A DNA stretch of 64,000 nt. It comes from an uncultured Oscillospiraceae bacterium. GTDB taxonomy: Bacteria > Bacillota > Clostridia > Oscillospirales > Oscillospiraceae. This document shows positions 34,623 to 43,387 of this stretch, piece by piece (position 1 is the stretch's first letter; every line of letters begins with the position of its first letter). The notes under the pieces are model-generated. The model was given only the letters and a program-made list of their open reading frames with translations. It did no database searches and had not been told where the DNA came from. The position numbers and the translations under genes were made by a program. The stretch lies in NCBI GenBank assembly GCA_944385415.1, contig CALWXC010000010.1:1-64000 (forward strand). The letters are read 5' to 3'.

Positions 34623-36749
34623 ATGATTACCAAAAAGCAATTCCCCAACCACCACATCTTTGAAACCGAAATCGGCGGCCGTACCTTTACCGTCGAGACC
34701 GGCAAGGTGGCCGAACTGTGCAACGGCGAGTGCATCTGCCGGTACGGCGACACCGTGGTGCTGGTCACCGTCGTGGCCTCCTCCGCCCCCAAGAGCGGTA
34801 TTGACTATTTCCCCCTGACCATCGAGTTTGAGGAGCGTATGTACGCCGTGGGCCGCATTCCCGGCTCCTTCAACCGCCGCGAGGGCCGTCCCTCCGAGCG
34901 CGGCATCCTCAACTCCCGCCTGATTGACCGTCCCATGCGCCCCTTCTTCGACGACGAGCTGCGCAACGACGTGGTCATCACCTGCACCGTCCTGGCCAAC
35001 GACTACGAGAATCCTGTGGAGGTCGTGGCTTCTCTGGGCGCGTTCATCGCCACTGCCTACTCCGATGTGCCCTGGAACGGCCCCATGGCCACCACCGAGG
35101 TGGCTTACCTGAACGGTGAGTATATCATCAACCCCTCCTCCGAGCAGCGCCGCGAGGCCAAGATGTTCTGCTGCATCGCCTCCACCGCCGAAAAGGTGGT
35201 TATGATTGAGACCGAGGCCGACGAGATTCCCGAGGATATCCTCATGGGCGCCATCCGGCTGGCCCACGAGACCAACCAGAAGATCGTGGCCTTCATCAAC
35301 ACCATCGTGGACGCCATTGGCAAGCCCAAGTTCACCTTCGAGAAGGCCGCCGTCAACCACGAGATGCTGGATGATCTGATGGCCTATGGTATGGACCAGA
35401 TCGAGTACGCCCTGGACACCCCCGACAAGAACGTCCGCGAGGAGCGTCTGGCCAAGACCCGTCTGGATTTCGCTGAGAAGTTCGCTGAGAAGTACGAGGA
35501 CTACGAGCAGCACATTGAGGTCTGCCTGTACAAGATGCAGAAGAAGGTCGTCAAGAAGTGGCTGCTGGCCGGTAAGCGCGTCGATGGCCGTCAGATGGAC
35601 GAAATTCGTCCCCTGTCCGCCCAGGTCGGCGTCCTGCCCCGCGTTCACGGTTCCGGCCTGTTCACCCGCGGCCAGACCCAGGCCCTGTCCATCTGCACCT
35701 TGAATACTCTGTCCATGGAGCAGAAGCTGGACACCATCTATGATGAGGAGACCAAGCGTTATATCCACCACTACAACTTTCCGTCCTTCTCCACCGGCGA
35801 GGCCCGGGGCAGCCGCTCCACCTCCCGCCGTGAAATCGGCCACGGCAACCTGGCCGAGAAGGCATTGCTTCCCATGATTCCCTCCGTGGAGGAGTTCCCC
35901 TACGCCATCCGCGTGGTCAGTGAGATCATGTCCTCCAACGGTTCCACCTCCCAGGCCTCCATCTGCGGTTCCACCCTGGCCCTCATGGACGCCGGTGTGC
36001 CCATCAAGCGTCCCGTGGCCGGCATCTCCTGCGGCCTGATCTCCGAGCCGGAGACCGGTGAGTGGAGAACCTTTATCGACATCCAGGGCGTGGAGGACTT
36101 CCACGGCGAAATGGACTTCAAGGTGGCCGGTACCACCGAAGGCGTTACCGCCATTCAGATGGACCTGAAGAACGACGGCCTCACCATGGAGATCATCGAG
36201 AACGCTCTGGAGATCTGCCGCAAGGCCCGCCTGGAGATTCTGGAGCAGATCATGCTGCCCTGCATCGCCGAGCCCCGGCCCGAGGTGTCCGAGTACGCGC
36301 CCAAGATGCTGTCCATCAAGATTCCGGTGGACAAGATCCGCGAGGTCATCGGCTCCGGCGGCAAGACCATCCAGAAGATCTGTGCCGACACCGGCGCCAA
36401 GATCGATATTGACGACGACGGCTCCGTGTTCATCTCCGCCATTGAGGGCTCTGCCGCCGAGGCTGCCAAGAAGATGATCGACGACATCTGCTTCGTCCCC
36501 GAGGTGGGCAAGCTGTATTACGGCAAGGTGGTCCGCATCCTGCCCATCGGCGCCTTTGTGGAGCTGGTGCCCGGCAAGGACGGCCTGGTGCATATCTCCA
36601 AGCTGGAGAACCGCCGCGTGGAGAAGGTGGAAGACGTGCTCAACATCGGCGATATGACCTGGGTCAAGGTCATGGAGATCGACGAGAAGGGCCGCGTTAA
36701 CCTGAGCCGCAAGGACGCCCTGCGGGAATTAGCCCAGCAGCAGAAATAA
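34623..36749 (+). CDS. pnp: Polynucleotide phosphorylase
   Basis: A 708-residue 3'-5' exoribonuclease that uses phosphate to degrade RNA, a degradosome partner. Two RNase PH domains (about 10-220 and 310-540; FNRREGRPSERGILNSRLID, RTFGRGQTQ-like FTRGQTQALS, and SGSTSQAS-like NGSTSQASICGS) are joined by a helical linker. They are followed by KH (about 550-615, IGSGGKTIQKICADTGAKI) and S1 (about 620-690). The length is normal. AAAGGAG lies 7 nt ahead of the ATG. Codon bias is strong. Confidence 0.98.
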   Translation: MITKKQFPNHHIFETEIGGRTFTVETGKVAELCNGECICRYGDTVVLVTVVASSAPKSGIDYFPLTIEFEERMYAVGRIPGSFNRREGRPSERGILNSRLIDRPMRPFFDDELRNDVVITCTVLANDYENPVEVVASLGAFIATAYSDVPWNGPMATTEVAYLNGEYIINPSSEQRREAKMFCCIASTAEKVVMIETEADEIPEDILMGAIRLAHETNQKIVAFINTIVDAIGKPKFTFEKAAVNHEMLDDLMAYGMDQIEYALDTPDKNVREERLAKTRLDFAEKFAEKYEDYEQHIEVCLYKMQKKVVKKWLLAGKRVDGRQMDEIRPLSAQVGVLPRVHGSGLFTRGQTQALSICTLNTLSMEQKLDTIYDEETKRYIHHYNFPSFSTGEARGSRSTSRREIGHGNLAEKALLPMIPSVEEFPYAIRVVSEIMSSNGSTSQASICGSTLALMDAGVPIKRPVAGISCGLISEPETGEWRTFIDIQGVEDFHGEMDFKVAGTTEGVTAIQMDLKNDGLTMEIIENALEICRKARLEILEQIMLPCIAEPRPEVSEYAPKMLSIKIPVDKIREVIGSGGKTIQKICADTGAKIDIDDDGSVFISAIEGSAAEAAKKMIDDICFVPEVGKLYYGKVVRILPIGAFVELVPGKDGLVHISKLENRRVEKVEDVLNIGDMTWVKVMEIDEKGRVNLSRKDALRELAQQQK

Positions 36750-36777
36750 CCGCTGCCCTGTGAGATTGGCATACTCG

Positions 36778-36810
36778 AAGCCCCTGTCGATGTACGGCAG
36801 GGGCTTTTTT
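36778..36810 (+). terminator. pnp terminator
   Basis: AAGCCCCTG / CAGGGGCTT (36778-36786, 36798-36806) with an 11-nt loop and a T-run. Confidence 0.9.
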
Positions 36811-36818
36811 ACACGTTC

Positions 36819-36848
36819 TTGACAGGATATGGAACGCATAGGTATAAT
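36819..36848 (+). promoter_or_regulatory. Promoter of the GGDEF gene pair
   Basis: Consensus TTGACA (36819-36824), an 18-bp spacer and consensus TATAAT (36843-36848). It starts only 9 bp after the pnp terminator. Confidence 0.85.
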
Positions 36849-36899
36849 TGCACTGACAAAGAACCACGGATAAGCCGACAGGAGAGGAGGAGACCGGCT

Positions 36900-38084
36900 G
36901 TGGACCTGGCACTGGTGGCGTTGGTGATGGTTGCAGTGATGACGGAGAGCCACATCCGTCTGCTGATCTGGCGGAAAAACGGTCTGAAGCCCTTGTCCTG
37001 GCGTGCGCGGCTGTGCTATACGCTGCCGGCCTTTATACCGGCGCTGGCCATGCTGATGACTCCCGTCCGCCTGCCGATTTTCTATTTGCTGTTTTTCCTG
37101 CTGTGTGCGGTCCAGGAACGGACGGTACCAACGCCGGAGCATATGTTCAACTATTCTATCCGGACGCGGTTCGCCGTCTTCGGCTGCATCCATATGACCA
37201 TGTTGGGGCTGATGTCCCTGATTCTGTTCCGGTGGGACAACGATATGGTGGTGGACCGGGGCGTTATGCTGAGCACCAGCACGGCGCTGGCCATGCTGGT
37301 GACGGCGGGCATCAAGTGCACGGCCCTGATCAGCCAGAGCCGGATGGAGTTTCGGATTGAACCGGAGGAGCAGCGGGATTTCCGCCACCTCTACTGGTTT
37401 CTCGATCTGACGGTGGTCTATCTGTTTATGCAGACGGTACTGTCCCAGTTCCGCTTCCCGGTGGACCCCCATATGGCGGTGCTGCTGTGCAGCAACTTGA
37501 TCACCCTGATGTATATCAGCTGCTATCTCATCAGTCTGACGGAGATTTTGCGGAAATTCCATGTGGAAAACAGCTATTACAGTCTGTCGGCATCGCTGAT
37601 GGAGTCCAACCAGCGGTTGGACGATCTGCGCAGCAATGCCCACTTTGACAATCTTACCGGCGCCCGGTCCCGGGGATTTGCGCTGCAGGCGCTGAACCAG
37701 CTGAAACGCTATCATACCTCCTTTTCCCTGGTGTATCTGGACCTCAACGGTCTCAAGAAAATCAATGACACCCTGGGCCATGCTGCCGGCGACGCCTATT
37801 TGCGGCGGTTTGCTGCCAACGTGCAGAAGCAGATCCGGGACACCGATATCCTGGCCCGGCTGGGCGGCGATGAATTTATTCTGATTTTGCTGGGCTGCTC
37901 CAAGGAGAACGCGGAGAAGCGTCTGGATGTCATCCGCCGCCGCATGGCCGAAGACATCGACCAATTCGCCTTCGGTGCTGGTGTGGTGGAGAGCGATGAG
38001 GCCGACAATCTGGAGGATCTGTTGTCGCTGGCCGACCAGCGTATGTACCACGACAAGAGGCGGAGCGAGGAGGTCACAATATGA
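36900..38084 (+). CDS. Membrane diguanylate cyclase (GGDEF)
   Basis: A 394-residue protein with seven predicted N-terminal membrane helices (about 1-215), then a short coiled linker and a GGDEF domain (about 235-390: FDNLTGARSRGFALQAL, LVYLDLNGLKKINDTLGH, RLGGDEFILIL). The active-site loop is intact, and RDTD five residues before it gives a canonical inhibitory I-site. It should make cyclic di-GMP from GTP under control of a membrane signal. The start is GTG 36900 with GGAGG upstream; earlier in-frame ATG 36819 lies in the -35 box and is rejected. It overlaps the next gene by 4 nt. Confidence 0.92.
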   Translation: MDLALVALVMVAVMTESHIRLLIWRKNGLKPLSWRARLCYTLPAFIPALAMLMTPVRLPIFYLLFFLLCAVQERTVPTPEHMFNYSIRTRFAVFGCIHMTMLGLMSLILFRWDNDMVVDRGVMLSTSTALAMLVTAGIKCTALISQSRMEFRIEPEEQRDFRHLYWFLDLTVVYLFMQTVLSQFRFPVDPHMAVLLCSNLITLMYISCYLISLTEILRKFHVENSYYSLSASLMESNQRLDDLRSNAHFDNLTGARSRGFALQALNQLKRYHTSFSLVYLDLNGLKKINDTLGHAAGDAYLRRFAANVQKQIRDTDILARLGGDEFILILLGCSKENAEKRLDVIRRRMAEDIDQFAFGAGVVESDEADNLEDLLSLADQRMYHDKRRSEEVTI

Positions 38085-39328
38085 CGAAGCAAGTGCTCCT
38101 CCTGGCAGGATATCTGTTCACGCTGTATCTCTTTCACCAGGGTACGGCTGTACTGGCCGTGAGCCTGGATCAGGACCAGACGAGCCAGGTACCCCGACGC
38201 TATGCTCTAATTCCCGCGGCTGTCAACGGTACGCTGTTCATCCTGTGCAATATGGCCCATTTGGGTCTTATGGCCAACTGGCTGATTATTTTGCCGGTGC
38301 TCTATCTGGAGCTGCGGTATCTGATGCACATTCGCCGCTGGCTGGCCATTGGTCTGGCCCTAGAGACGGTGATCTGCGGCCTCAGCACCATGCTGTTTTA
38401 CCGGTCTCTGCTGGCTATTGTGCTGCAAAAGCCCCTGTATGCCTTCGACAACAGCATCCACTCTAGGGATATCTGGGCGCCGGTACCGGTGCTTCTGGGA
38501 CTTCTGTCAGGCTATTTCGTGTTCCGGCGCTACGCTGATACCAGGAAGCGGCAATCCATGCGCTATCTGCTGACAAGCGGCCACCAGCTCCGATTTCTGG
38601 CGGCCTGCATGGTGCTGGCGCTGGTGTTTCTGGCCATGCAGGCCTATCTCTATGAGAACAGCGGCGAGACGTCCAACAATATCTATACCAAGCTGTGGAG
38701 TCTGGTCTTCTGCCTGTATATTTCTCTGGGCTATCTCTTTGCTCTGCGCTATGCCATCCGGGTCAGCATTCTCAGCTATATGAGCGACTGCAACGTGATT
38801 ATGCAGCAGGACCTGGACCGGCGGGCCCGGGAGGAGGAGGCACTGCTGGAGACCATTGAGGTGGATGAACTCACCGGTGTGCTGACGCGGCTGACGGGCC
38901 AGCAGCGGATTCTGGAGGCGGTTCAGGCCCATCAGCAGCTGTGCCTCTGCATGGTGGATTTGGACGGACTAAAATATGTCAACGACAACCTGGGCCACAA
39001 GGAGGGCGACCGCTATCTGCGGACGGTGGCGGAGATCCTGGCCCAATGCTGCCGCCAGGGCAGGGATGTGGTCTGCCGCTACGGCGGCGACGAATTTTTG
39101 CTGGCCTTTGTGGGGGCGGGGCTGCCCAATGCCCAGCAGCGGATGCAGGCGGTCACTGACACCCTGGCGAAACGGGCCAAAGAAATCGATCTGCCAATGG
39201 TTCTCAGCTACGGTGTGTCCCAGTGGGGACCGGGGGAATCCTTTGAGACCGTTCTGGAGCGGGCCGACCAGGAGATGTACGCCATGAAAAGCCGACATAA
39301 AGCCGAAATGCCGGACCGTGTTCGATAA
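38081..39328 (+). CDS. Second membrane diguanylate cyclase (GGDEF)
   Basis: A 415-residue paralogue with about seven membrane helices (about 1-235) and a C-terminal GGDEF domain (about 260-410; VDELTGVLTRLTGQQRIL, MVDLDGLKYVNDNLGH, YGGDEFLLAF). The catalytic loop is intact, but the position of the I-site reads QGRD instead of RxxD, so product inhibition may be lost. Its ATG overlaps the first cyclase's stop (ATGA), so the pair is made together. No EIL or PilZ partner is seen in the window. Confidence 0.92.
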   Translation: MTKQVLLLAGYLFTLYLFHQGTAVLAVSLDQDQTSQVPRRYALIPAAVNGTLFILCNMAHLGLMANWLIILPVLYLELRYLMHIRRWLAIGLALETVICGLSTMLFYRSLLAIVLQKPLYAFDNSIHSRDIWAPVPVLLGLLSGYFVFRRYADTRKRQSMRYLLTSGHQLRFLAACMVLALVFLAMQAYLYENSGETSNNIYTKLWSLVFCLYISLGYLFALRYAIRVSILSYMSDCNVIMQQDLDRRAREEEALLETIEVDELTGVLTRLTGQQRILEAVQAHQQLCLCMVDLDGLKYVNDNLGHKEGDRYLRTVAEILAQCCRQGRDVVCRYGGDEFLLAFVGAGLPNAQQRMQAVTDTLAKRAKEIDLPMVLSYGVSQWGPGESFETVLERADQEMYAMKSRHKAEMPDRVR

Positions 39329-39343
39329 CGGGCCCCATGACAA

Positions 39344-39377
39344 AAGGACGTGCTGTCCAGAGCAGCACGTCCTTTTT
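39344..39377. terminator. Bidirectional terminator after the GGDEF pair
   Basis: GGACGTGCTG / CAGCACGTCC (39346-39355, 39363-39372), flanked by AAAA and TTTTT. Confidence 0.92.
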
Positions 39378-39390
39378 AGAGCATTTACAT

Positions 39391-39414
39391 GTTAAAAATT
39401 GGGAAATATTTCCC
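39391..39414 (-). terminator. Palindrome and T-run, possible spoIIE terminator
   Basis: GGGAAATATTTCCC (39401-39414) is a perfect 14-bp palindrome; on the minus strand it is followed by AATTTTTAA. It could end the spoIIE transcript, although with such a tiny loop it could also be a protein site. Confidence 0.4.
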
Positions 39415-39463
39415 GGTCGACGAAGTTCGACAGAACTGTTGCCGCTGCCGTGGTACACTAAGG

Positions 39464-41455
39464 TCAGACCGCACCGGGTCGCAGGCAGATTGCCAGAGCC
39501 GTCCGGTCATCCTCTCCATCCGCTGCTGGCTGCCCGATCAGCGCAGCCGCCAGCGCCTTGGGGTCTCCATCCCCCAGGGCGGCAATCTGCTGCGCAGCCG
39601 ATTCTCCACCGGCGCCATCACTGAGCAGTACCAGCAGCGCTCCATCTCCCAGGGACAGCCTATACTCCGCCGCCTTATGGCCTTCTCCAACCCCAAGGCC
39701 CGGCGGGGGTGCGGCTGTCCCGATGCGTTTGACGTGGGTTCCACGTTTCAGATAGGACGGGGCCGCGCCCCATTTATAGAGGGTTCCTTCCCCGGTCACC
39801 AGACTGACGGCCAGCAAATCCACCGTGGAAAAACAGCCGTCCCCCCGGAGAATATACGCGCCGTTGAGGGTTTCCAGTGCCGCCGCCGGATGGACCCCGG
39901 CCCGAATCAGGCCGGCCACGGTCCGGATGGCGGCGGCGCTTTCGGCGGCAGCTTCAGGCCCGGTGCCCATGCCGTCGCACAGCAGCAGACAGTAGAGCCC
40001 CGACGGCGTCCGAAAGCAGGCGCCCCGGTCACCGGACAGGGCTTGTCCGCCCCGTCCAGCACCGGCCACCCCCAGTTCCGGCCGGTAGCGGAGCAGCGGC
40101 TCCCGGACCGCTGGCTCCTCTGACGCCGTCTGCAATAAGTAATCCCGGAGAAACCGGTACTGCCGCACCAGCACGGCTCGACTTTCCCGCAAACGGCTGT
40201 CATATTGACGGCGGCATACCATGTCGTCCAGTCCCCGGTTGATGGCGGCAATAAGACCGTCCAGGCGGCAGCACCGGTCGGTAAAGCTGTGGGGGAAGTC
40301 GGACCGCTGGACGGCGCCCCGTTCCAGCATGGGCTGGGCCACAGCACAGAGGGCGTGGTATGTCTCGCTGCTGTGCTGCTGCCAGCATTGGCCCCAGAGG
40401 ACGCAGCCGCCGCAGACCTGATCGGAAGCCCGGTCAAAGATCATGGAAGCCCCTACCGGTTCCCGGCGGCGGCGGTCGTCCAGGGATTGGCCGATTTCAT
40501 CCAGTACGGCGGCGGCCAGCTCCAGCCGGTGGGCCACCATCTGGCGGCGGCTTTCCAACGGCAACAGGGAAGGGGGAATCACCAGACCAACGGCGGCTCC
40601 CAGACCGGCTGCCGGCAGCAGTTGCGGCATATCGCCGCCGGTGAGCAGGACGCCCAGGGCCACGGTGGTAAAGAACAGCAGGACCCGCAGGGGGCGAATG
40701 CGCACCGGAAGCCACAGCGTCACCAGGGAAGCAGCGCACAGCAGCGCCGTCAGGCTGACGGTGGCCTGGGAGGAAATATCCACAGCCAGACCGGCGGCAG
40801 CGCAGATGGCCAGGCCCGGCGCCGTACCGGAGGACGCTGCCCCCAGGGCCACGGCAGCCACCTGTCCCAGCGTAATGCCCGCAGTCAGCTCCACGGCGGC
40901 ACAGCCGCAGAGGGTACAGCCCAGCAGCCAAAGCCGGTCCGCCGTCCGGCCTGCCAGAGCCCTGGAAAAGCTGCGGGTTACGGGAAAGACCAGGGCCAGC
41001 CGCAGGCCGTACCAGATCAGTGCCGGCGGTGAAAATCGGGCCTGGGCCAGAAACAGCAGCCCGGCCAGGGCCGTGAGCAATGTGGCCAGAAGGGCCATGC
41101 ACCAGCGGGGCGGATGCAGGCAGCCCACCACGCAGACGGCGGCAAAAACCAATCCGGCGGCGGCTGCATATTCCAGGCCCAGCGGCATACCCTGAAAGTA
41201 GAGATAGCCCAGTACGGCCCCCAGCATGGCGGCCAGGGACTGTAACGCCGAACCAGCTGCCGCCGTCAGGCAGACAGCCAGGGGCAGGGCCTGACTGCCC
41301 AACCGGGCCCCTGTCAGCAGCAGAGACAGGCCCATAATGGCCACGGTGCGGATCAAAAGCCCCAGGACGCGGCTTCGCAGCACCGCCGCCAGGGGCGGGG
41401 CCATTCGGTCCGGCACGGATCGAATGGCGGCGAGGGTTTCTTTCAAGTTCTCCAT
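39464..41455 (-). CDS. spoIIE: Stage II sporulation protein E (PP2C-type phosphatase)
   Basis: A 663-residue protein with about ten N-terminal membrane helices (about 25-305), a central Cys-containing regulatory part (DQVCGGCVLWGQCW, about 340-460) and a C-terminal PP2C/SpoIIE phosphatase domain (about 450-660; LLCDGMGTGPEAAAES, STVDLLAVSLVTGEG, LLSDGAGGESA). It dephosphorylates the SigF anti-anti-factor SpoIIAA in the forespore and acts at the polar septum. It is shorter than the Bacillus protein. The start is uncertain: ATG 41455 touches a GGGGAG box, while TTG 41446 has ideal spacing. Confidence 0.93.
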   Translation of the reverse strand: MENLKETLAAIRSVPDRMAPPLAAVLRSRVLGLLIRTVAIMGLSLLLTGARLGSQALPLAVCLTAAAGSALQSLAAMLGAVLGYLYFQGMPLGLEYAAAAGLVFAAVCVVGCLHPPRWCMALLATLLTALAGLLFLAQARFSPPALIWYGLRLALVFPVTRSFSRALAGRTADRLWLLGCTLCGCAAVELTAGITLGQVAAVALGAASSGTAPGLAICAAAGLAVDISSQATVSLTALLCAASLVTLWLPVRIRPLRVLLFFTTVALGVLLTGGDMPQLLPAAGLGAAVGLVIPPSLLPLESRRQMVAHRLELAAAVLDEIGQSLDDRRRREPVGASMIFDRASDQVCGGCVLWGQCWQQHSSETYHALCAVAQPMLERGAVQRSDFPHSFTDRCCRLDGLIAAINRGLDDMVCRRQYDSRLRESRAVLVRQYRFLRDYLLQTASEEPAVREPLLRYRPELGVAGAGRGGQALSGDRGACFRTPSGLYCLLLCDGMGTGPEAAAESAAAIRTVAGLIRAGVHPAAALETLNGAYILRGDGCFSTVDLLAVSLVTGEGTLYKWGAAPSYLKRGTHVKRIGTAAPPPGLGVGEGHKAAEYRLSLGDGALLVLLSDGAGGESAAQQIAALGDGDPKALAAALIGQPAADGEDDRTALAICLRPGAV

Positions 41456-41476
41456 CTCCCCATAGTGTTTTTTCAA

Positions 41477-41510
41477 AGTATAACAAAAACTGGAAAAATA
41501 ACGTGTCGGG
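41477..41510 (-). promoter_or_regulatory. Candidate Spo0A-dependent spoIIE promoter
   Basis: Minus strand -10 TATACT (41477-41482) is separated by 21 bp from CCGACA (41504-41509), which overlaps TGTCGGG, close to the 0A box TGTCGAA. The Bacillus spoIIE promoter has the same unusual 21-bp spacing and needs Spo0A-P. This is a candidate only. Confidence 0.45.
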
Positions 41511-41519
41511 AAATGGACC

Positions 41520-41548
41520 TTGCCACGCAGGGGTTTGGGTAGTACAAT
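41520..41548 (+). promoter_or_regulatory. Promoter of the CYTH gene
   Basis: TTGCCA (41520-41525), a 17-bp spacer and TACAAT (41543-41548), back to back with the spoIIE promoter. Confidence 0.7.
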
Positions 41549-41580
41549 AGTGGAGCAATACCACAGAGAGGAAGGAACGT

Positions 41581-42165
41581 ATGGGACGGGAATTGGAATG
41601 GAAATATGCAGCGGACCGGGCGATACTGGACGCGGCGGAGCGGGAGCACCCCGGCGGCTGGCGGCAGATTGTCATGGAGACCCGGTATCTGGATACGCCG
41701 CGGGGTGACTTTGCGGCACGGCGCTGGACGTTCCGGCAGCGCATGGAGAACGGCCACTCGGTCTATTGCCTCAAGACGCCGGGCAGCGGCGAAGCCAGAG
41801 GCGAATGGGAGTGGCAGGGCGACAACGCGGCGGCGGCAGTGGAACAGCTGACGGCGGCGGGCGCTCCGGCGGAATTGCGGCAGCTGACCGACGGCCGCGA
41901 TCTGCGGGAGGTCTGCGGCGCATCGTTTACCCGCCGGTGTCTGACGGTGGCCCTGGGCAAGGCCCAGGCGGAGGTGGCGCTGGATGACGGCGTCTTGCGG
42001 GGCGGCGGCAAGGAAGTGCCCCTGTGTGAGATTGAGGTGGAGCACAAGGAGGGCGACGAGGAGACCACTCGCCGCTTTGCCGATACGGTGGCCGCCACCT
42101 ATGCTCTGACGGCGTTGACCGAGAGCAAGTTTGCCCGTGCCAACGCACTGACGAAAACCGTATAA
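41581..42165 (+). CDS. CYTH-domain protein (triphosphate tunnel metalloenzyme)
   Basis: A 194-residue single-domain protein. The N-terminal ExExK signature (RELEWKYAA) and the alternating acidic and basic strands of the tunnel (RRWTFRQRMENG, YCLKTPG, VPLCEIEVEHKEGDEE, ESKFARA) define the CYTH fold, whose members hydrolyse inorganic triphosphate or organic triphosphates or make cyclic AMP. Inorganic triphosphatase is the commonest role in Firmicutes, but that is inference. It is monocistronic with its own promoter and terminator. Confidence 0.88.
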   Translation: MGRELEWKYAADRAILDAAEREHPGGWRQIVMETRYLDTPRGDFAARRWTFRQRMENGHSVYCLKTPGSGEARGEWEWQGDNAAAAVEQLTAAGAPAELRQLTDGRDLREVCGASFTRRCLTVALGKAQAEVALDDGVLRGGGKEVPLCEIEVEHKEGDEETTRRFADTVAATYALTALTESKFARANALTKTV

Positions 42166-42173
42166 ACGACCAA

Positions 42174-42216
42174 CCGGGTGGACTGCAATCGTCATGGCGG
42201 TCCACCCGGCTTTTTG
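42174..42216 (+). terminator. CYTH gene terminator
   Basis: CCGGGTGGAC / GTCCACCCGG (42174-42183, 42200-42209), 16-nt loop, then TTTTT. Confidence 0.88.
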
Positions 42217-42248
42217 GTTCCGGCAGTACCGAAAAGCAGAAAAAGCAC

Positions 42249-42276
42249 TTGAAAAGGGAGCAAAATTGTCTATAAT
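42249..42276 (+). promoter_or_regulatory. tetR promoter
   Basis: TTGAAA (42249-42254), a 16-bp spacer and TATAAT (42271-42276). Confidence 0.75.
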
Positions 42277-42289
42277 GAACATTGTTCAT
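42275..42289 (+). promoter_or_regulatory. TetR operator 1
   Basis: ATGAACATTGTTCAT is a perfect 7+1+7 palindrome that begins in the -10 box and covers the start point. Core: TGAAC-N3-GTTCA. Confidence 0.7.
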
Positions 42290-42303
42290 ATTGAGGTGAT
42301 CGG

Positions 42304-42861
42304 ATGAATACCATTGTCACATCCAAAGAGGAACTGCTGAAAACCAGCCGGGAGCTGATTCAGCGGGAGGGCTGGTCGGCGGTCAATATCCGTTCGGTGG
42401 CATCGGCCTGCGGCGTGTCGGTGGGGTCCATTTACAACTATTTTGATTCCAAAGCCGCGCTGCTGACTGCCACAGTGGAAAGCGTCTGGTGTGAAATCTT
42501 CCACCGGCCCGCGGACGGAGCCGTGTTTCAGGACACGCTGGCCTGTCTCACCTGGCTGTATGGGCGGATGGAATACGGCGGCCAACAGTATCCCGGATTT
42601 TTCAATCTCCATTCCCTGGGCTTTCTGGGGGTGGACAAATCCGACGGAAAACGGCGGATGGAGCAGACGTGGCAGCACATTACCGATGGACTGTGCGCCG
42701 TCCTGCGGAGGGACCCCAACATCCGGCCCGACGCCTTTACGGAACAGTTTACGGTGGAACACGTTGCGGACCTGCTGTTCTCCCTGATGCTGTCGGCGCT
42801 GCTGCGGCAGGACTACGATCCCACGACGGTGCTGGAGCTGGTCCGCCGGACCCTCTATTAA
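42304..42861 (+). CDS. TetR-family repressor
   Basis: A 185-residue regulator. The N-terminal HTH (SRELIQREGWSAVNIRSVAS, ACGVSVGSIYNYFDSKAALL, about 12-58) is clear; the C-terminal ligand domain has no recognisable sub-family. The palindrome over its own promoter suggests negative autoregulation, and a second matching palindrome precedes the next operon, making the membrane genes downstream its likely targets. The effector is unknown. Its stop codon lies inside its terminator. Confidence 0.92.
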   Translation: MNTIVTSKEELLKTSRELIQREGWSAVNIRSVASACGVSVGSIYNYFDSKAALLTATVESVWCEIFHRPADGAVFQDTLACLTWLYGRMEYGGQQYPGFFNLHSLGFLGVDKSDGKRRMEQTWQHITDGLCAVLRRDPNIRPDAFTEQFTVEHVADLLFSLMLSALLRQDYDPTTVLELVRRTLY

Positions 42862-42888
42862 AATTCCCACAAAGCTGTGGGAATTTTA
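42860..42888 (+). terminator. tetR terminator
   Basis: A 12-bp perfect stem AAAATTCCCACA / TGTGGGAATTTT (42860-42871, 42876-42887), 4-nt loop. The 5' arm begins within the TAA stop codon. Confidence 0.85.
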
Positions 42889-42900
42889 TCTTCCGGAATT

Positions 42901-42913
42901 TGAACCATGTTCA
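42901..42913 (+). promoter_or_regulatory. TetR operator 2
   Basis: TGAACCATGTTCA shares both half-sites and spacing (TGAAC-N3-GTTCA) with operator 1 and lies just ahead of the ribosome binding site of the next gene. No clear -10 box is visible around it, so the promoter it controls is uncertain. Confidence 0.6.
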
Positions 42914-42931
42914 TTCAAAAGGAGGCTGCGG

Positions 42932-43366
42932 ATGAAAGTCAAGCGAAACACCCTGCTGCTTCTGGCCTGTCTGGTGTGGAGCGCGGCGGGGTTCAATATC
43001 CTGCGCATCGGGCTGCTGGCCTATCCGGCCTATGGCACTGTGGTGAATTATCTGCTGTCTGTGCTGGTTTTCGCGGTATTTCAGTGGATGATCTTTGGAA
43101 AACTGGTGAAAAAACACACGGCCAGAATCCAGTCCTATGCGGAAGAGCGGCATTTTTTCCTGAAGTTCTTCAATGGGAAAGCCTTTGCCATCATGGCGGT
43201 GATGATGAGCGGCGGCATTGGGCAGCGGGTCAGCGGTCTGGCGCCGGAACGGTTTATCGCTGTCTTCTACACGGGATTGGGCGCGGCGCTGCTGCTGGCC
43301 GGGCTGCTGTTTGGCCGTAACTATGGCCGGGCAATCTGTTCCACCGCCGCCGCGCAAACCAAATGA
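42932..43366 (+). CDS. Membrane protein of the TetR-linked module, four helices
   Basis: A 144-residue protein with predicted helices at about 6-22, 36-55, 82-98 and 109-126, and a short basic cytoplasmic loop (KLVKKHTARIQ). No family can be named. AAAAGGAGG lies ahead of the ATG. It starts a three-gene run (21-bp and 16-bp gaps) behind the TetR gene; all three products are membrane proteins, so they may form one complex. Confidence 0.72.
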   Translation: MKVKRNTLLLLACLVWSAAGFNILRIGLLAYPAYGTVVNYLLSVLVFAVFQWMIFGKLVKKHTARIQSYAEERHFFLKFFNGKAFAIMAVMMSGGIGQRVSGLAPERFIAVFYTGLGAALLLAGLLFGRNYGRAICSTAAAQTK

Positions 43367-43387
43367 ACGCAAAAAGGAGTATCAACG

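Noticed and set aside
39426..39432. Perfect 0A box (TTCGACA) near the end of spoIIE
   Set aside because: It lies downstream of spoIIE and next to no recognisable promoter, and a 7-bp match is expected by chance in 64 kb.
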